Below the pieces are notes generated by a model that had not been told where the DNA came from, made no database searches, and worked only from the letters and a program-made list of their open reading frames with translations. Made by a program: the position numbers and the translations under genes. DNA of 64,000 nucleotides, from assembly GCA_001803225.1 (NCBI GenBank), contig MHBF01000074.1:1-64000 (forward strand). The letters run 5' to 3'. The DNA comes from Lentisphaerae bacterium GWF2_44_16. GTDB taxonomy: Bacteria > Verrucomicrobiota > Lentisphaeria > Victivallales > GWF2-45-14. How positions within the stretch are numbered: the stretch's first letter is position 1; the number at the start of each line of letters is the position of its first letter. This document shows positions 19,071 through 28,218 of this stretch, one piece after another.

Positions 19071-20033
19071 TCAGTTATTGCTTGTACACTCGGGGGTCGT
19101 CAGTTTGCGGAAGAACTCGGCGCATTTGTCCTTTTCGGGACTGTTCCGCAAGGCTATGGCAACTCTCGGATGCTCGTTCAGCAAACCCGTTATCATGTAA
19201 GGTATGATGTATCCCCATTCTATATCTTTAGAAAGAGGAATGAAGACGTCTTCTATCGCCTGGAGGACGGGTTCGATACTGTATTTGGGATGTTTGAGCC
19301 AGCCGAGAAGCAGTTCGAGCGGACAATTTCCCGCGCCTCTCCCTATGCCGTTGATGGTGGCGTCGCAGAAACTCGCTCCCGTATTCAACGCCTGAACAGT
19401 GTTAGCGAAACCTAACTGGAGATTGTTGTGCGCGTGAAATCCGGTGCATATTCCAGACTTCAGTTCTTTCAGGAACAGCTTGACCAGATGCTCTGCGTTA
19501 TTCTGATAAAGTGAACCGTAACTGTCAACGATGTTGACGGCCATCACCTTCGTTTCGTTCTCTATCTGTTTCAGGCCTTCGGCAAGATCATAATCGTTAA
19601 CCGAGGATATGGCCATGATGTTTATAAACGCCTCGTAGCCTTTTTCAATGGCGTGATTTGCCAGCCAGATGGCTTTCTCTATGTCTTTCAGGTATGTCGC
19701 GACTCTGATGAAGTCAAGCGGGGACTCGCTTGCCGGAGCTATGTCATCATGTTCAACCCTGCCTATGTCAACCATCACGCCAAGCTTCATTTCAGTCTTC
19801 GTATCCCCGACTATTTCCCTTACTACTTCATCTTTCGTAAAACGCCATAAGCCGAATTCTCCGGGAGTGAACATTTTTTCGGAAGCGCGATAGCCAAGCT
19901 CCATATAATCCACGCCGGAAGCGTTCAAGGCAAGGAAGACTTTCCTTACCATTTCTTTCGAAAACTGCCATTTGTTTATGAGCCCGCCGTCACGTATTGT
20001 GCAATCGACAACCTTGAATTCACTGTTCAGCAT
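19071..20033 (-). CDS. Aldolase catalytic domain protein (HMGL-like TIM barrel)
   Basis: VVDCTIRDGGLINKWQF…VDYMELGYR…GFHAHNNLQLGFANT…DATINGIGRGAGNCPLELLL. Confidence 0.88.
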   Translation of the reverse strand: MLNSEFKVVDCTIRDGGLINKWQFSKEMVRKVFLALNASGVDYMELGYRASEKMFTPGEFGLWRFTKDEVVREIVGDTKTEMKLGVMVDIGRVEHDDIAPASESPLDFIRVATYLKDIEKAIWLANHAIEKGYEAFINIMAISSVNDYDLAEGLKQIENETKVMAVNIVDSYGSLYQNNAEHLVKLFLKELKSGICTGFHAHNNLQLGFANTVQALNTGASFCDATINGIGRGAGNCPLELLLGWLKHPKYSIEPVLQAIEDVFIPLSKDIEWGYIIPYMITGLLNEHPRVAIALRNSPEKDKCAEFFRKLTTPECTSNN

Positions 20034-20062
20034 TAAATTACCACTCCTGATTTAATTTGTGT

Positions 20063-20091
20063 AAAAAAAAGCCCGCCTTTTTCCGGCGGGC
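20063..20091 (-). terminator. Intrinsic terminator downstream of the TIGR04073-like gene
   Basis: GCCCGCC-TTTTTCC-GGCGGGC stem followed on the minus strand by eight T. Confidence 0.85.
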
Positions 20092-20119
20092 TTTGTATGA
20101 ACTTCAAATATCCCGGATA

Positions 20120-20524
20120 TTACCTCATCACCGCGGTGTCCGGATAAACCGTGTTGTAAACGTCATGGTCTTCGTCCACAATCCATTCAGGCCTCATTAT
20201 AGGCCCGTATCCCCAGCCTGCCTCTCTGGGATCATCCATACAGCCAGGTATCGGCATCGGGAATGTCAATATTTCGAAAATCCCTACACCTTCACGGGCG
20301 AAAAAACGACCTATTCCCTTAAAAAGGCCGTACGTCCATGCGGCTATACCACCCTCTGCCTGGTTTGTATCATATACACATATAGGTATTTCAAGCGCAC
20401 CCAAAGCCGTATTCGCAACCCCTCGTCCAAGCTTCCTTGCCGGATCTCCCGCAAAAGAGTTTACAGATAAGAATAACATAAACACTATCACCGTCGCGAG
20501 GATTGCCTTAAATGAGCGCTTCAT
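20120..20524 (-). CDS. Exosortase system-associated protein, TIGR04073-like
   Basis: Signal peptide then ARKLGRGVANTALGALEIP…YGLFKGIGRFFAREGVGIFEILTFPMPIP…GPIMRPEWI. Confidence 0.75.
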   Translation of the reverse strand: MKRSFKAILATVIVFMLFLSVNSFAGDPARKLGRGVANTALGALEIPICVYDTNQAEGGIAAWTYGLFKGIGRFFAREGVGIFEILTFPMPIPGCMDDPREAGWGYGPIMRPEWIVDEDHDVYNTVYPDTAVMR

Positions 20525-20714
20525 TAATAACCCCTATCCTTTTTACTTGTTTCATAAACCCGAACAATATCCGTAAAAAAACACCAACATCTTCAAATAT
20601 AACTTGATTTTTTCAACAATTCAAGAAAATTTCTATGATGTATAATATTAACTTGTAATAATTTATTATTTTAAACGTGTTTCCCGTGTTTATCAAAAAG
20701 AAATTGGAGCTTTT

Positions 20715-21176
20715 ATGAAAAAAAAATCGCCCGGCATTAAAAATCCCCCCCCGGGAAAGGAAAGATTCTCGAAACTTACACTCCTCAAGACATCTCATAC
20801 CAAAGTCTCCGACGGCCCCGAAAACGCGAAACTTGAAGTCTTTTCAAATATATACGCGGGAAGAGATTACGAGATAGTCTTTGACTGTCCTGAATTCACG
20901 TCTCTCTGCCCGGTAACGGGTCAGCCCGACTTCGGCGCGATTACAATCAGGTACATAGCCGATAAATACTGCATTGAAAGCAAGTCACTGAAACTCTACT
21001 TGTTTTCTTTCAGGAATCATAATACATTTCATGAAGAGGCCGTTAATTCCATCTTCGATGCCGTCGTAAAGGCCGCGTCTCCCAGATGGGCTGAAGTCAG
21101 CGGGATTTTCAATCCCAGGGGCGGCATAGCTATAAAAGTTAGAGTCTCAACAGATTTAAAGGTTGCAAATAAATAA
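20715..21176 (+). CDS. queF: NADPH-dependent 7-cyano-7-deazaguanine reductase
   Basis: FTSLCPVTGQPDFGAITIRY…CIESKSLKLYLFSFRNHNTFHE. Confidence 0.95.
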   Translation: MKKKSPGIKNPPPGKERFSKLTLLKTSHTKVSDGPENAKLEVFSNIYAGRDYEIVFDCPEFTSLCPVTGQPDFGAITIRYIADKYCIESKSLKLYLFSFRNHNTFHEEAVNSIFDAVVKAASPRWAEVSGIFNPRGGIAIKVRVSTDLKVANK

Positions 21177-21179
21177 AAT

Positions 21180-22415
21180 ATGAAAAAAAAGAAAAGTTTT
21201 GACATCATCGCAAAAGGCGGCGTAACATCGCCGAAAGGCTTCAAGGCCTCCGGCATATGCGCGGGAATCAAGAAAAGCGGAAAAGACGACATGGCGCTTA
21301 TATACTCGGAAGTCCCCGCTTTATTTTCAGGCGCTTTCACATCCTGTCTCTTTGAGGCCGCCCCGGTAACCCTCTGCAAAGAACGCCTCGCTTCAGATTC
21401 AAAATTCCGCGCCGTCATCATCAACAGCGGCAACGCCAACGCGTGCACCGGAACACCAGGTTACAAAAACGCTCAGAAAATGAGCGAAATAACAGCCGCT
21501 GAACTCTCAGTAGCACCCGAAAACGTCCTGGTATCGTCCACCGGCAGAATCGGCGTTCAACTGCCCATGCCCGTAATAAAACACGGCATCAAACTCGCCG
21601 CCGCCGCTCTTTCGGAAAAAGGAGGGGACAAGGCCGCTAAAGCCATCATGACCACCGATACAAGGCCAAAGGAATCTGCCGTATCCATTAAAATAAACGG
21701 CAAAAAAGTTACCATAGGCGGCATGACCAAAGGCGCCGGAATGATCGCCCCTAAACTTAACGTCCCGCACGCCACCATGCTCACTTATATCACTACTGAC
21801 GCAGACATAGGCAAACCCCTTCTCAGGGCATTGATGTCAGAAGGCGTGAACAGGTCATTCAACTGCGTCACCATCGACGGCGACACCAGCACCAACGACA
21901 CCGTTCTGCTCATAGCCAATGGAAGCTCCGGCGTTTCCATAAAGAAGGGAACAAAGGAAGCCGCGCTCTTTGCCGAAGCACTTTATTTCGTCATGGAAGA
22001 CCTCGCAAAACAAATAGTATATGACGGCGAAGGCATGACTAAATTTGTTACCGTTACAGTAAATAATGCCGCGTCCGCGAAGGATGCCGAGCTTTGCGCG
22101 CGTTCTGTCGCGAGTTCCCTTCTCTGCAAAACCGCATGGTTCGGCAGCGACCCCAACTGGGGAAGAGTCCTTGCCGCCGCCGGATATTCAGGCGCGACTT
22201 TCAAGCCCGAGAAATTTTCACTGGACTATGACGAAAAACCCGTAGTCAGAAACGGACAGGATGCCGGAACCCCTGAAAAAGCCCTCGCCAAACTCATGAA
22301 ACGCCCGGAATTTACCGTCAAAATCGATCTCAACGCCGGCAAACATTCGCATACCATCTGGACAAATGATATATCTTATGAATATGTTGAAATAAACGCT
22401 GATTATCATACTTAA
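21180..22415 (+). CDS. argJ: Bifunctional glutamate N-acetyltransferase / amino-acid acetyltransferase ArgJ
   Basis: INSGNANACTG…MTTDTRPKE…GMTKGAGMIAPKLNVPHATMLTYITTDA…DGDTSTNDT…DPNWGRVLAAAGYSG. Confidence 0.97.
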   Translation: MKKKKSFDIIAKGGVTSPKGFKASGICAGIKKSGKDDMALIYSEVPALFSGAFTSCLFEAAPVTLCKERLASDSKFRAVIINSGNANACTGTPGYKNAQKMSEITAAELSVAPENVLVSSTGRIGVQLPMPVIKHGIKLAAAALSEKGGDKAAKAIMTTDTRPKESAVSIKINGKKVTIGGMTKGAGMIAPKLNVPHATMLTYITTDADIGKPLLRALMSEGVNRSFNCVTIDGDTSTNDTVLLIANGSSGVSIKKGTKEAALFAEALYFVMEDLAKQIVYDGEGMTKFVTVTVNNAASAKDAELCARSVASSLLCKTAWFGSDPNWGRVLAAAGYSGATFKPEKFSLDYDEKPVVRNGQDAGTPEKALAKLMKRPEFTVKIDLNAGKHSHTIWTNDISYEYVEINADYHT

Positions 22416-22420
22416 TAAAT

Positions 22421-22495
22421 GTGGCTGCGACGAAGCGCAACCCTCCACAGTTTCGAGTGTTTCGTGGAGATTTGCTTCGTCAAATCCGTCTTAAA
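22421..22495. repeat. REP-like hairpin element, copy B (inverted relative to A)
   Basis: GGAGATTTGCTTCGTCAAATCCGTCTT is nearly the reverse complement of the copy A core; lies between argJ and argB. Confidence 0.75.
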
Positions 22496-22539
22496 ATAAC
22501 GAATTTCGATATTCATTGAATTAAGGAGGTTTTTATAAA

Positions 22540-23409
22540 ATGGAGAAGCTTATAAACAAGGCCGCTGTCCTGATGGAAGCGTTGCCTTACATTCAGAAGT
22601 TCAAAGATGAGGTTTTTGTAATAAAATTCGGCGGCAGCGCCATGGAGGATGAAGACCTCATCACACAGACAATGCGCGATATAGTCCTGCTGGAATGCAT
22701 CGGCGTTCACCCGGTAGTCGTCCATGGCGGCGGCAAAGCAATTACCGCAAGGCTCAAGGAACTCAACATAGAAACGCGCTTCGTAAACGGTCTCCGTTTC
22801 ACCTGCGAGAAAACCATTGACGTCGTCGATGACGTCCTGCACAATGTCATCAACAAAACCCTCGTCAACGCCGTAGTCGAACAGGGCGGCAAGGGACAGC
22901 GCATATCCGGCAAAGATGTCCTCAAAGCCGAAAAAACATATTCAATTGCCCCCGACGGCACCAAAAGCGATGTAGGTTTTGTAGGCAACATCGTATCGGT
23001 CGATACACAACTCATCATGGCCATGGCCAAGTCGGATATAATTCCGGTCATAGCTCCGCTGGGACTTGGAGAAGACGGACAGGTCTTCAATATCAACGCC
23101 GACACCGCGGCATGCGAAATAGCCGAAGCCCTGAAAGCAAAAAAACTTGTTTTCCTCAGCGATGTCCCAGGCATCCTCCGCGACACCAAAGACGAAAAAA
23201 GCATCATATCAACAATAAAGGTTTCCGAAGTCGATTCCATGATAAAGGAAGGCGTAATCAGCGGCGGCATGATACCCAAAATAAGAAGTTGTCTGCACGC
23301 GATAGAAGCCGGGGCCGAAAAAGTCCACATGGTTGACGGACGCGTCAGACACTCACTGCTACTCGAAATATTCACCGACAGCGGCATAGGCACTGAAATA
23401 GTCAGATAG
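22540..23409 (+). CDS. argB: Acetylglutamate kinase
   Basis: VIKFGGSAMEDEDL…PVVVHGGGKAIT…RFVNGLRFT…NINADTAACEIAEAL…GGMIPKIRSC; AAGGAGGT RBS. Confidence 0.97.
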   Translation: MEKLINKAAVLMEALPYIQKFKDEVFVIKFGGSAMEDEDLITQTMRDIVLLECIGVHPVVVHGGGKAITARLKELNIETRFVNGLRFTCEKTIDVVDDVLHNVINKTLVNAVVEQGGKGQRISGKDVLKAEKTYSIAPDGTKSDVGFVGNIVSVDTQLIMAMAKSDIIPVIAPLGLGEDGQVFNINADTAACEIAEALKAKKLVFLSDVPGILRDTKDEKSIISTIKVSEVDSMIKEGVISGGMIPKIRSCLHAIEAGAEKVHMVDGRVRHSLLLEIFTDSGIGTEIVR

Positions 23410-23833
23410 CATAATCTCAGAATTAACAAATTTTTACTTATCTTCTGCCGAAAAGGGGAAAAGGCTGTAATCAGATTTTTCGGAGACAATACTGTAATTA
23501 TCTATCGGCGCATAGGTCAGCCAGTTTGCTCTATTGTAATTTTCACCAGAAGGGTAGAACTGGGTATTATAAGCAAAACCTGAGACTCCATCGTTTAAGA
23601 TAAATTCATTGAATTCCCGATTTTTAGCCCCAATACTGTTCACTTATGGCTATTATAGCTAAACAATAAGCAACTCTATTAATGTGAAGATCTTAAACAC
23701 AATGCGCATCCATTTCAGGCGGTTACCTGAAGAATCTGTTAAGTTCATCGTTCTCCAATCATTCTTTTGAATCTTCCTGCATGTCATTTAAACACCTCAC
23801 TGATATATTTTTAAGCCCTTTAATAATAGTATT

Positions 23834-24862
23834 TTATCCTGAGTCACGCAGATGCAGTGTTGTTTTCAGCAGCACATTTCCAGGCGCCTCGCAACCGGTT
23901 ATAATATGGTTCAGGAGCTTGAAAGCTGCCCGGCCCTGCTCAAAAGGTAAATTATCAAATGTGGTCAACGTCGGGGTTATAAAACCGCCTAAAGCGATAT
24001 TGTCAGCGCCGACAACAGCTATTTCCTCGGGAATCTTGATCCTTGCCTCTGTCAGGGCGCTGATTGCGCCGATGGCCATGGTGTCATTGGCGCAGACAAT
24101 GGCATCCTCCTTGAGTCCGCCATGTATCCAGCGTTCCCGTACAAATGTTTCCGCGTTTTTCCACTTGAATTCGGCACAGAAAAAATTTTCCTCCGGAAAT
24201 TGAATATTCCCTTTCCTCAACGCGTCTCGAAATCCCTTGTATCGCTCACTCCCCGGATAAGCGTCTGGAGGGCCGCCGAGGTAGATAAACTTACTGTGTC
24301 CTTTATCGATTAGATATTCCGCGAGTTTAAACGATGCCCTGTAGTTGTCCACATTGACGCATGGAATACCATGCGCCGGATCAATGGCGATACCAACAAA
24401 TTTAAAATTTTCCCTGCTGAAAATCCGGTTCCATTCATCCGGGATGCCGAAACCGTAATAAATCAGACCGTCTATCTCTCGGTTTTTGAACCATTCAAAA
24501 ATGCTGTCTTTTTTCATTCCTTCTGAATAAAACCGAAAGCCAAACTGATATCCGGCCTTGTCGGCTTCTTCCGCAATTCCGCCGACAATATTAGCGACGT
24601 TGTATTCCCTGAACGGACTCTGTTCATCTTCCCCGGCTTCACGGCCGATAAGTACTCCGATGTTCTTAACAATGGAACTGTTCATCCGCTGAGCATGGAT
24701 GTTCGGACGATAATCCACTTTTGCGCAGAAATCACGGATGCGTTTTTCCAGTTTCTCGCTGATTCTTCTGCCGTCCGTGTTGTTCACGACAAATGAAACG
24801 GCAGTTTTACTGACGCCAAGCTTCTCGGCAATCTTCGCCAGGGAATATGTGTTCTTTCTCAT
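23834..24862 (-). CDS. LacI-family transcriptional regulator
   Basis: YSLAKIAEKLGVSKTAVSFVVNN…NIGVLIG…CANDTMAIGAISALTEARIKIPEEIAVVG; start moved to MRKNTYS. Confidence 0.93.
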   Translation of the reverse strand: MRKNTYSLAKIAEKLGVSKTAVSFVVNNTDGRRISEKLEKRIRDFCAKVDYRPNIHAQRMNSSIVKNIGVLIGREAGEDEQSPFREYNVANIVGGIAEEADKAGYQFGFRFYSEGMKKDSIFEWFKNREIDGLIYYGFGIPDEWNRIFSRENFKFVGIAIDPAHGIPCVNVDNYRASFKLAEYLIDKGHSKFIYLGGPPDAYPGSERYKGFRDALRKGNIQFPEENFFCAEFKWKNAETFVRERWIHGGLKEDAIVCANDTMAIGAISALTEARIKIPEEIAVVGADNIALGGFITPTLTTFDNLPFEQGRAAFKLLNHIITGCEAPGNVLLKTTLHLRDSG

Positions 24863-24867
24863 GTTTA

Positions 24868-24887
24868 CTAGTTTATCATAATAAAAG
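24868..24887. promoter_or_regulatory. Candidate operator in the lacI-type gene promoter
   Basis: ACTAGTTTATCATAATAAAA; on the minus strand it follows TTGACA-N16-TAAACT; nearly the same motif recurs at 25154-25172. Confidence 0.5.
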
Positions 24888-25127
24888 TAAATGTCAAGAC
24901 GCAAGCACAAAAAATCTTAATAAAACAAAATTATTTTGATTTTTGCCGTTTTCATTAGACAGGACTAAAGGAAAACCTTTTTCAGAATATTGTCATTCAC
25001 TTATTGTTTTTTTATCAGGTCTTGTTGTAAGTTTAAAGTGCTAATAATAAGATACATAAATAACTACAAGACTCGTGTGTTGTTTTGAAGAATAAATAAT
25101 ATCTTTTCAGTTTTTTCACTTTTCATC

Positions 25128-25156
25128 TTGGCAGCCCGTAATTTATATGATATACT
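25128..25156 (+). promoter_or_regulatory. Candidate sigma70-like promoter of the dehydrogenase operon
   Basis: TTGGCA (25128-25133) - 17 bp - TATACT (25151-25156). Confidence 0.6.
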
Positions 25157-25171
25157 AGTTAATCATATAAA
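25142..25171. promoter_or_regulatory. Perfect 10-bp inverted repeat (candidate operator) over the -10 region
   Basis: TTTATATGAT-N10-ATCATATAAA. Confidence 0.6.
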
Positions 25172-25231
25172 ACACCCAATAAGGAAATGTCTTATTACAA
25201 TCAGCAACGCGTGACAGGAAAGCATTATTCT

Positions 25232-26278
25232 ATGAATATATCCACATCAAAAGCCATTGTTTTGGAACGCCCGCGCCGGGCTCAACTCAGGGAAATCAAG
25301 TTAACAGAAATAACTCGGAGCAGCATAGTCTGTCGGACAAGGCTGAGCGCGGTCAGTTCCGGAACGGACATGAAAACCTGGCGCGGGCAGCAGCATCCGG
25401 AACAGTGTTACTATCCCCTGGTCCCCGGTTATGAAAATATGGGGATTGTTGAATATGTCGGGCCCGATACAGATACCGGGTTGAAGACCGGTGACCGTGT
25501 AATGATAAATGAGTGCCGCTTGTTCGGAGATGTCTGTGCCGCCTGGGGCGGAAATACTCTATATGCCATAAAAAACAGGGAAACAGCCTCGTCTCCATTC
25601 GATTATCCTGTCAAGATACCTGATGAAGTCTGCGACAAAGATGCCGTTCTGGCATATCTTGCCTGCGTTTCGCTGAAAGGCGCAAAACGTTTCTCTTTCC
25701 GGAAAGAGGAAACTATTCTGGTAACCGGAGCGGGGATGATTGGCATCAGTGCCATTCAGATACTTAAACTGCTCAATCCGTCCGCCAAAGTGATCTGTAT
25801 CGACCGCTCGCCCTTCCGCCGTGAAATTGCGGCACATTACGCGGACTGCGTTTTACATGGCAATGGGAGTGAGCTTGAAAAAATCAGGGAGTTCACCAAT
25901 GGCCGGATGGCGGACAAAGTCATGGAGTGTACCGGCAACTCCGAGATTGTTGGAACTTTGCATAAATACATCAAAGACGGTGGATGGGGGCACGATGATG
26001 AGCCGGCCCATATTCATCTTCAGGGAGACTATCCCGAGCCAATCATTATGGATTCCTGGCACCGCTGGTTCTGTAAAAACTGCACAGTTACCATGAGTTG
26101 CGCGCTGGCCCCCGGCTGCAAGGAGCAGATTTTACAGTGGATGAGCGAAGGCAAATTCAGCACTGCGCATTTGCCTGTGGAAATCTGGCCTGCCGCCCAA
26201 TGCCACGAAGCTTTTGCATATAAAGAAGCCAAAGGTGAAAACGTATTTAAAATCCTATTCGACTGGAGCGGTGAATGA
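25232..26278 (+). CDS. MDR-family (zinc-type) alcohol/polyol dehydrogenase
   Basis: SAVSSGTDMKTW…PLVPGYENMGIVEYVG…GDRVMINE…ILVTGAGMIGISAIQILKL. Confidence 0.82.
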   Translation: MNISTSKAIVLERPRRAQLREIKLTEITRSSIVCRTRLSAVSSGTDMKTWRGQQHPEQCYYPLVPGYENMGIVEYVGPDTDTGLKTGDRVMINECRLFGDVCAAWGGNTLYAIKNRETASSPFDYPVKIPDEVCDKDAVLAYLACVSLKGAKRFSFRKEETILVTGAGMIGISAIQILKLLNPSAKVICIDRSPFRREIAAHYADCVLHGNGSELEKIREFTNGRMADKVMECTGNSEIVGTLHKYIKDGGWGHDDEPAHIHLQGDYPEPIIMDSWHRWFCKNCTVTMSCALAPGCKEQILQWMSEGKFSTAHLPVEIWPAAQCHEAFAYKEAKGENVFKILFDWSGE

Positions 26279-27144
26279 TGATAATCGGAAACGCGGCATG
26301 GGGATTCCGGGAGACCCCTTTGGAAGAACAGCTCAAAATTACCCGGACAATGGGCTTGAAGCTACTGGAATTAAGTATTGCCGGGCATCATGGCGACCGA
26401 TTGCAGTTGAATGCGTCCCACCAGGAGATCTCGGAGGTTAAAAACCTGTTTCAGCAAAACGGCATTGAACTCTGCTGTTTTGCTACCGGCAATGACTATA
26501 CTTTAAAGGATAGAGAAGCATGCTTCGCCCAACTCGAAAACGTGAAAAAAGTTATAGATATATGCAGTCAGTTCGGCGGCGGACACCTGCGGATTTTTGC
26601 CGGATTTGAACCTGTCGGGGAAATTACCGGGAAGCGCTGGAAAACAATGATAGACTGCCTTGTGGCAAGCGGGGAATACTGCATGGGCAAAAATATTGTC
26701 CCGGTTATTGAAACTCACGGTGGAGTCAGAAATTACAGCGATGGAGTTGAGCATTTCCACAGTACATCTTCGGAACCGGACACCATGTTCCGGATGCTGA
26801 ACGAACTGCCGGAATCAATAAAAGTCAATTTCGACCCGGCCAACCTTTATGCCGTGGGTATTGAACATCCTGAAAAAGTTTATTCACGCATCAAATCCCG
26901 GGTTGGGTATATGCACTTGAAGGATTTTGTCCGCGTTCCAGGCACAAGCCGCCTCCGTCCCGCGGCATGCGGAAAAAGCGAGATGGACTGGAATTCGCTT
27001 ATGGAGGCGATTAAAGATTACCGGGGACCGGCGCTGATTGAATATGAAAACGTAGAAGACGTCAAAGCAGGCTGCCGTTCTTCGCTTCAATTTATCAAAA
27101 AATTTCTGTTGAAAAACTCTAAAAAAGTGATAACCACAACCTAG
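26275..27144 (+). CDS. Sugar phosphate isomerase/epimerase (AP-endonuclease-2-like TIM barrel)
   Basis: GHLRIFAGF…VPVIETHGG…VNFDPANLYAVGIEHP…YMHLKDFVR…IEYENVEDV. Confidence 0.85.
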   Translation: MMIIGNAAWGFRETPLEEQLKITRTMGLKLLELSIAGHHGDRLQLNASHQEISEVKNLFQQNGIELCCFATGNDYTLKDREACFAQLENVKKVIDICSQFGGGHLRIFAGFEPVGEITGKRWKTMIDCLVASGEYCMGKNIVPVIETHGGVRNYSDGVEHFHSTSSEPDTMFRMLNELPESIKVNFDPANLYAVGIEHPEKVYSRIKSRVGYMHLKDFVRVPGTSRLRPAACGKSEMDWNSLMEAIKDYRGPALIEYENVEDVKAGCRSSLQFIKKFLLKNSKKVITTT

Positions 27145-27154
27145 ATGGAGTTAA

Positions 27155-28177
27155 ATGATTGAAATGGAAATGCCGGAAAAAAGACTTGAAATGGTTCATC
27201 TGCAACTTACGCGGATGTGCAATCTGAACTGTCACTTCTGTGGTCAGTGGGGCGATAAGGGATTCTTCGCGAACTGTGGCCCCGGCGAAATGACATTAAC
27301 GGAGTGGAAGCAGGTTGTCGACTCAATTTGGCATTACGGAACTGAAGCAGGCAAACTGCCTTTGATTACGCTGTGGGGAGGAGAACCGCTGCTTTATCCT
27401 GAGTTTGATGATATTGTCCATTACTTAAGGGCGCGTGCTTTTGAGCTTGCCGTTATTACCAATGGAGTTTTACTTGACCGTTATGACGAGTTGATCAGGT
27501 CCGAATTCAGCGCGGTATATGTTTCCATCGATGGCCCAAAGGCCATTCATGACTCCATACGGGGCAAAGGCGTTTTCAGGCAGGCTGTCGGCAATATTGA
27601 AAAACTGAAAAATGCAAACCCGAAGATTTTTCTGATGACCACAATCTGTCCGCAAAATATCGAAGTATTGCCGGAATTGCCTTATCTGTTTGACAGTTTA
27701 GGGGTGGACAAGGTACTGCTGCATGAACTTATATGCCTTAATTCGCGGGAACTTGCCGATTATAAAAGCTGGCTGCGTTCCAGTTTCGGCTTAGACGCGA
27801 CAAAAATCGATTCATGGCATGCGGAGCTTCCGCCTGACTATCAAAACCGGAAAAATGAAAAGTTGGCCGAAATGTTCCGCCGTCTTGGCGTTTCCCCGGC
27901 AAAAACCCCGGTAGAGTATCTGCCGCATGGTATTGCGGAGCAGGAAAATTATTGCCTTTCACCATTTCGTCATCTGCATGTGGCATGGGACGGAGGGGTA
28001 TTGTTTTGTACTGATTTTTACGACTTCAGCGCCGGAAATGTCCGCAATAAAGATTTGATTGACATCTGGCGCGGCGAAGATGCCGAGAACTTCCGTCGGG
28101 AAATCATGCTGAGACGTTGTCCGGCTTGCAGTCATTGTTCATGGCAGCGTAACCGGGAATATTCTTTTGAAAACTGA
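27155..28177 (+). CDS. Radical SAM / SPASM domain protein
   Basis: LQLTRMCNLNCHFCGQWG…LWGGEPLLYPEF…SIDGPKAIHDSIRG…CLSPFRHLHVAWDGGVLFCTDF…CPACSHCSW. Confidence 0.92.
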   Translation: MIEMEMPEKRLEMVHLQLTRMCNLNCHFCGQWGDKGFFANCGPGEMTLTEWKQVVDSIWHYGTEAGKLPLITLWGGEPLLYPEFDDIVHYLRARAFELAVITNGVLLDRYDELIRSEFSAVYVSIDGPKAIHDSIRGKGVFRQAVGNIEKLKNANPKIFLMTTICPQNIEVLPELPYLFDSLGVDKVLLHELICLNSRELADYKSWLRSSFGLDATKIDSWHAELPPDYQNRKNEKLAEMFRRLGVSPAKTPVEYLPHGIAEQENYCLSPFRHLHVAWDGGVLFCTDFYDFSAGNVRNKDLIDIWRGEDAENFRREIMLRRCPACSHCSWQRNREYSFEN

Positions 28178-28218
28178 AGTTCTATTTTTATAAGTTTATA
28201 TTAAAAAGGCTGTTAGTT

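Noticed and set aside
20530-20715. Possible preQ1 riboswitch upstream of queF
   Set aside because: AT-rich leader lacks the preQ1-I conserved hairpin and ACACCCU/A-rich tail; no support from sequence
22707-23489. 260-aa minus-strand ORF antisense to argB
   Set aside because: Complementary-strand shadow of a confidently identified gene; Ser/Leu-rich composition
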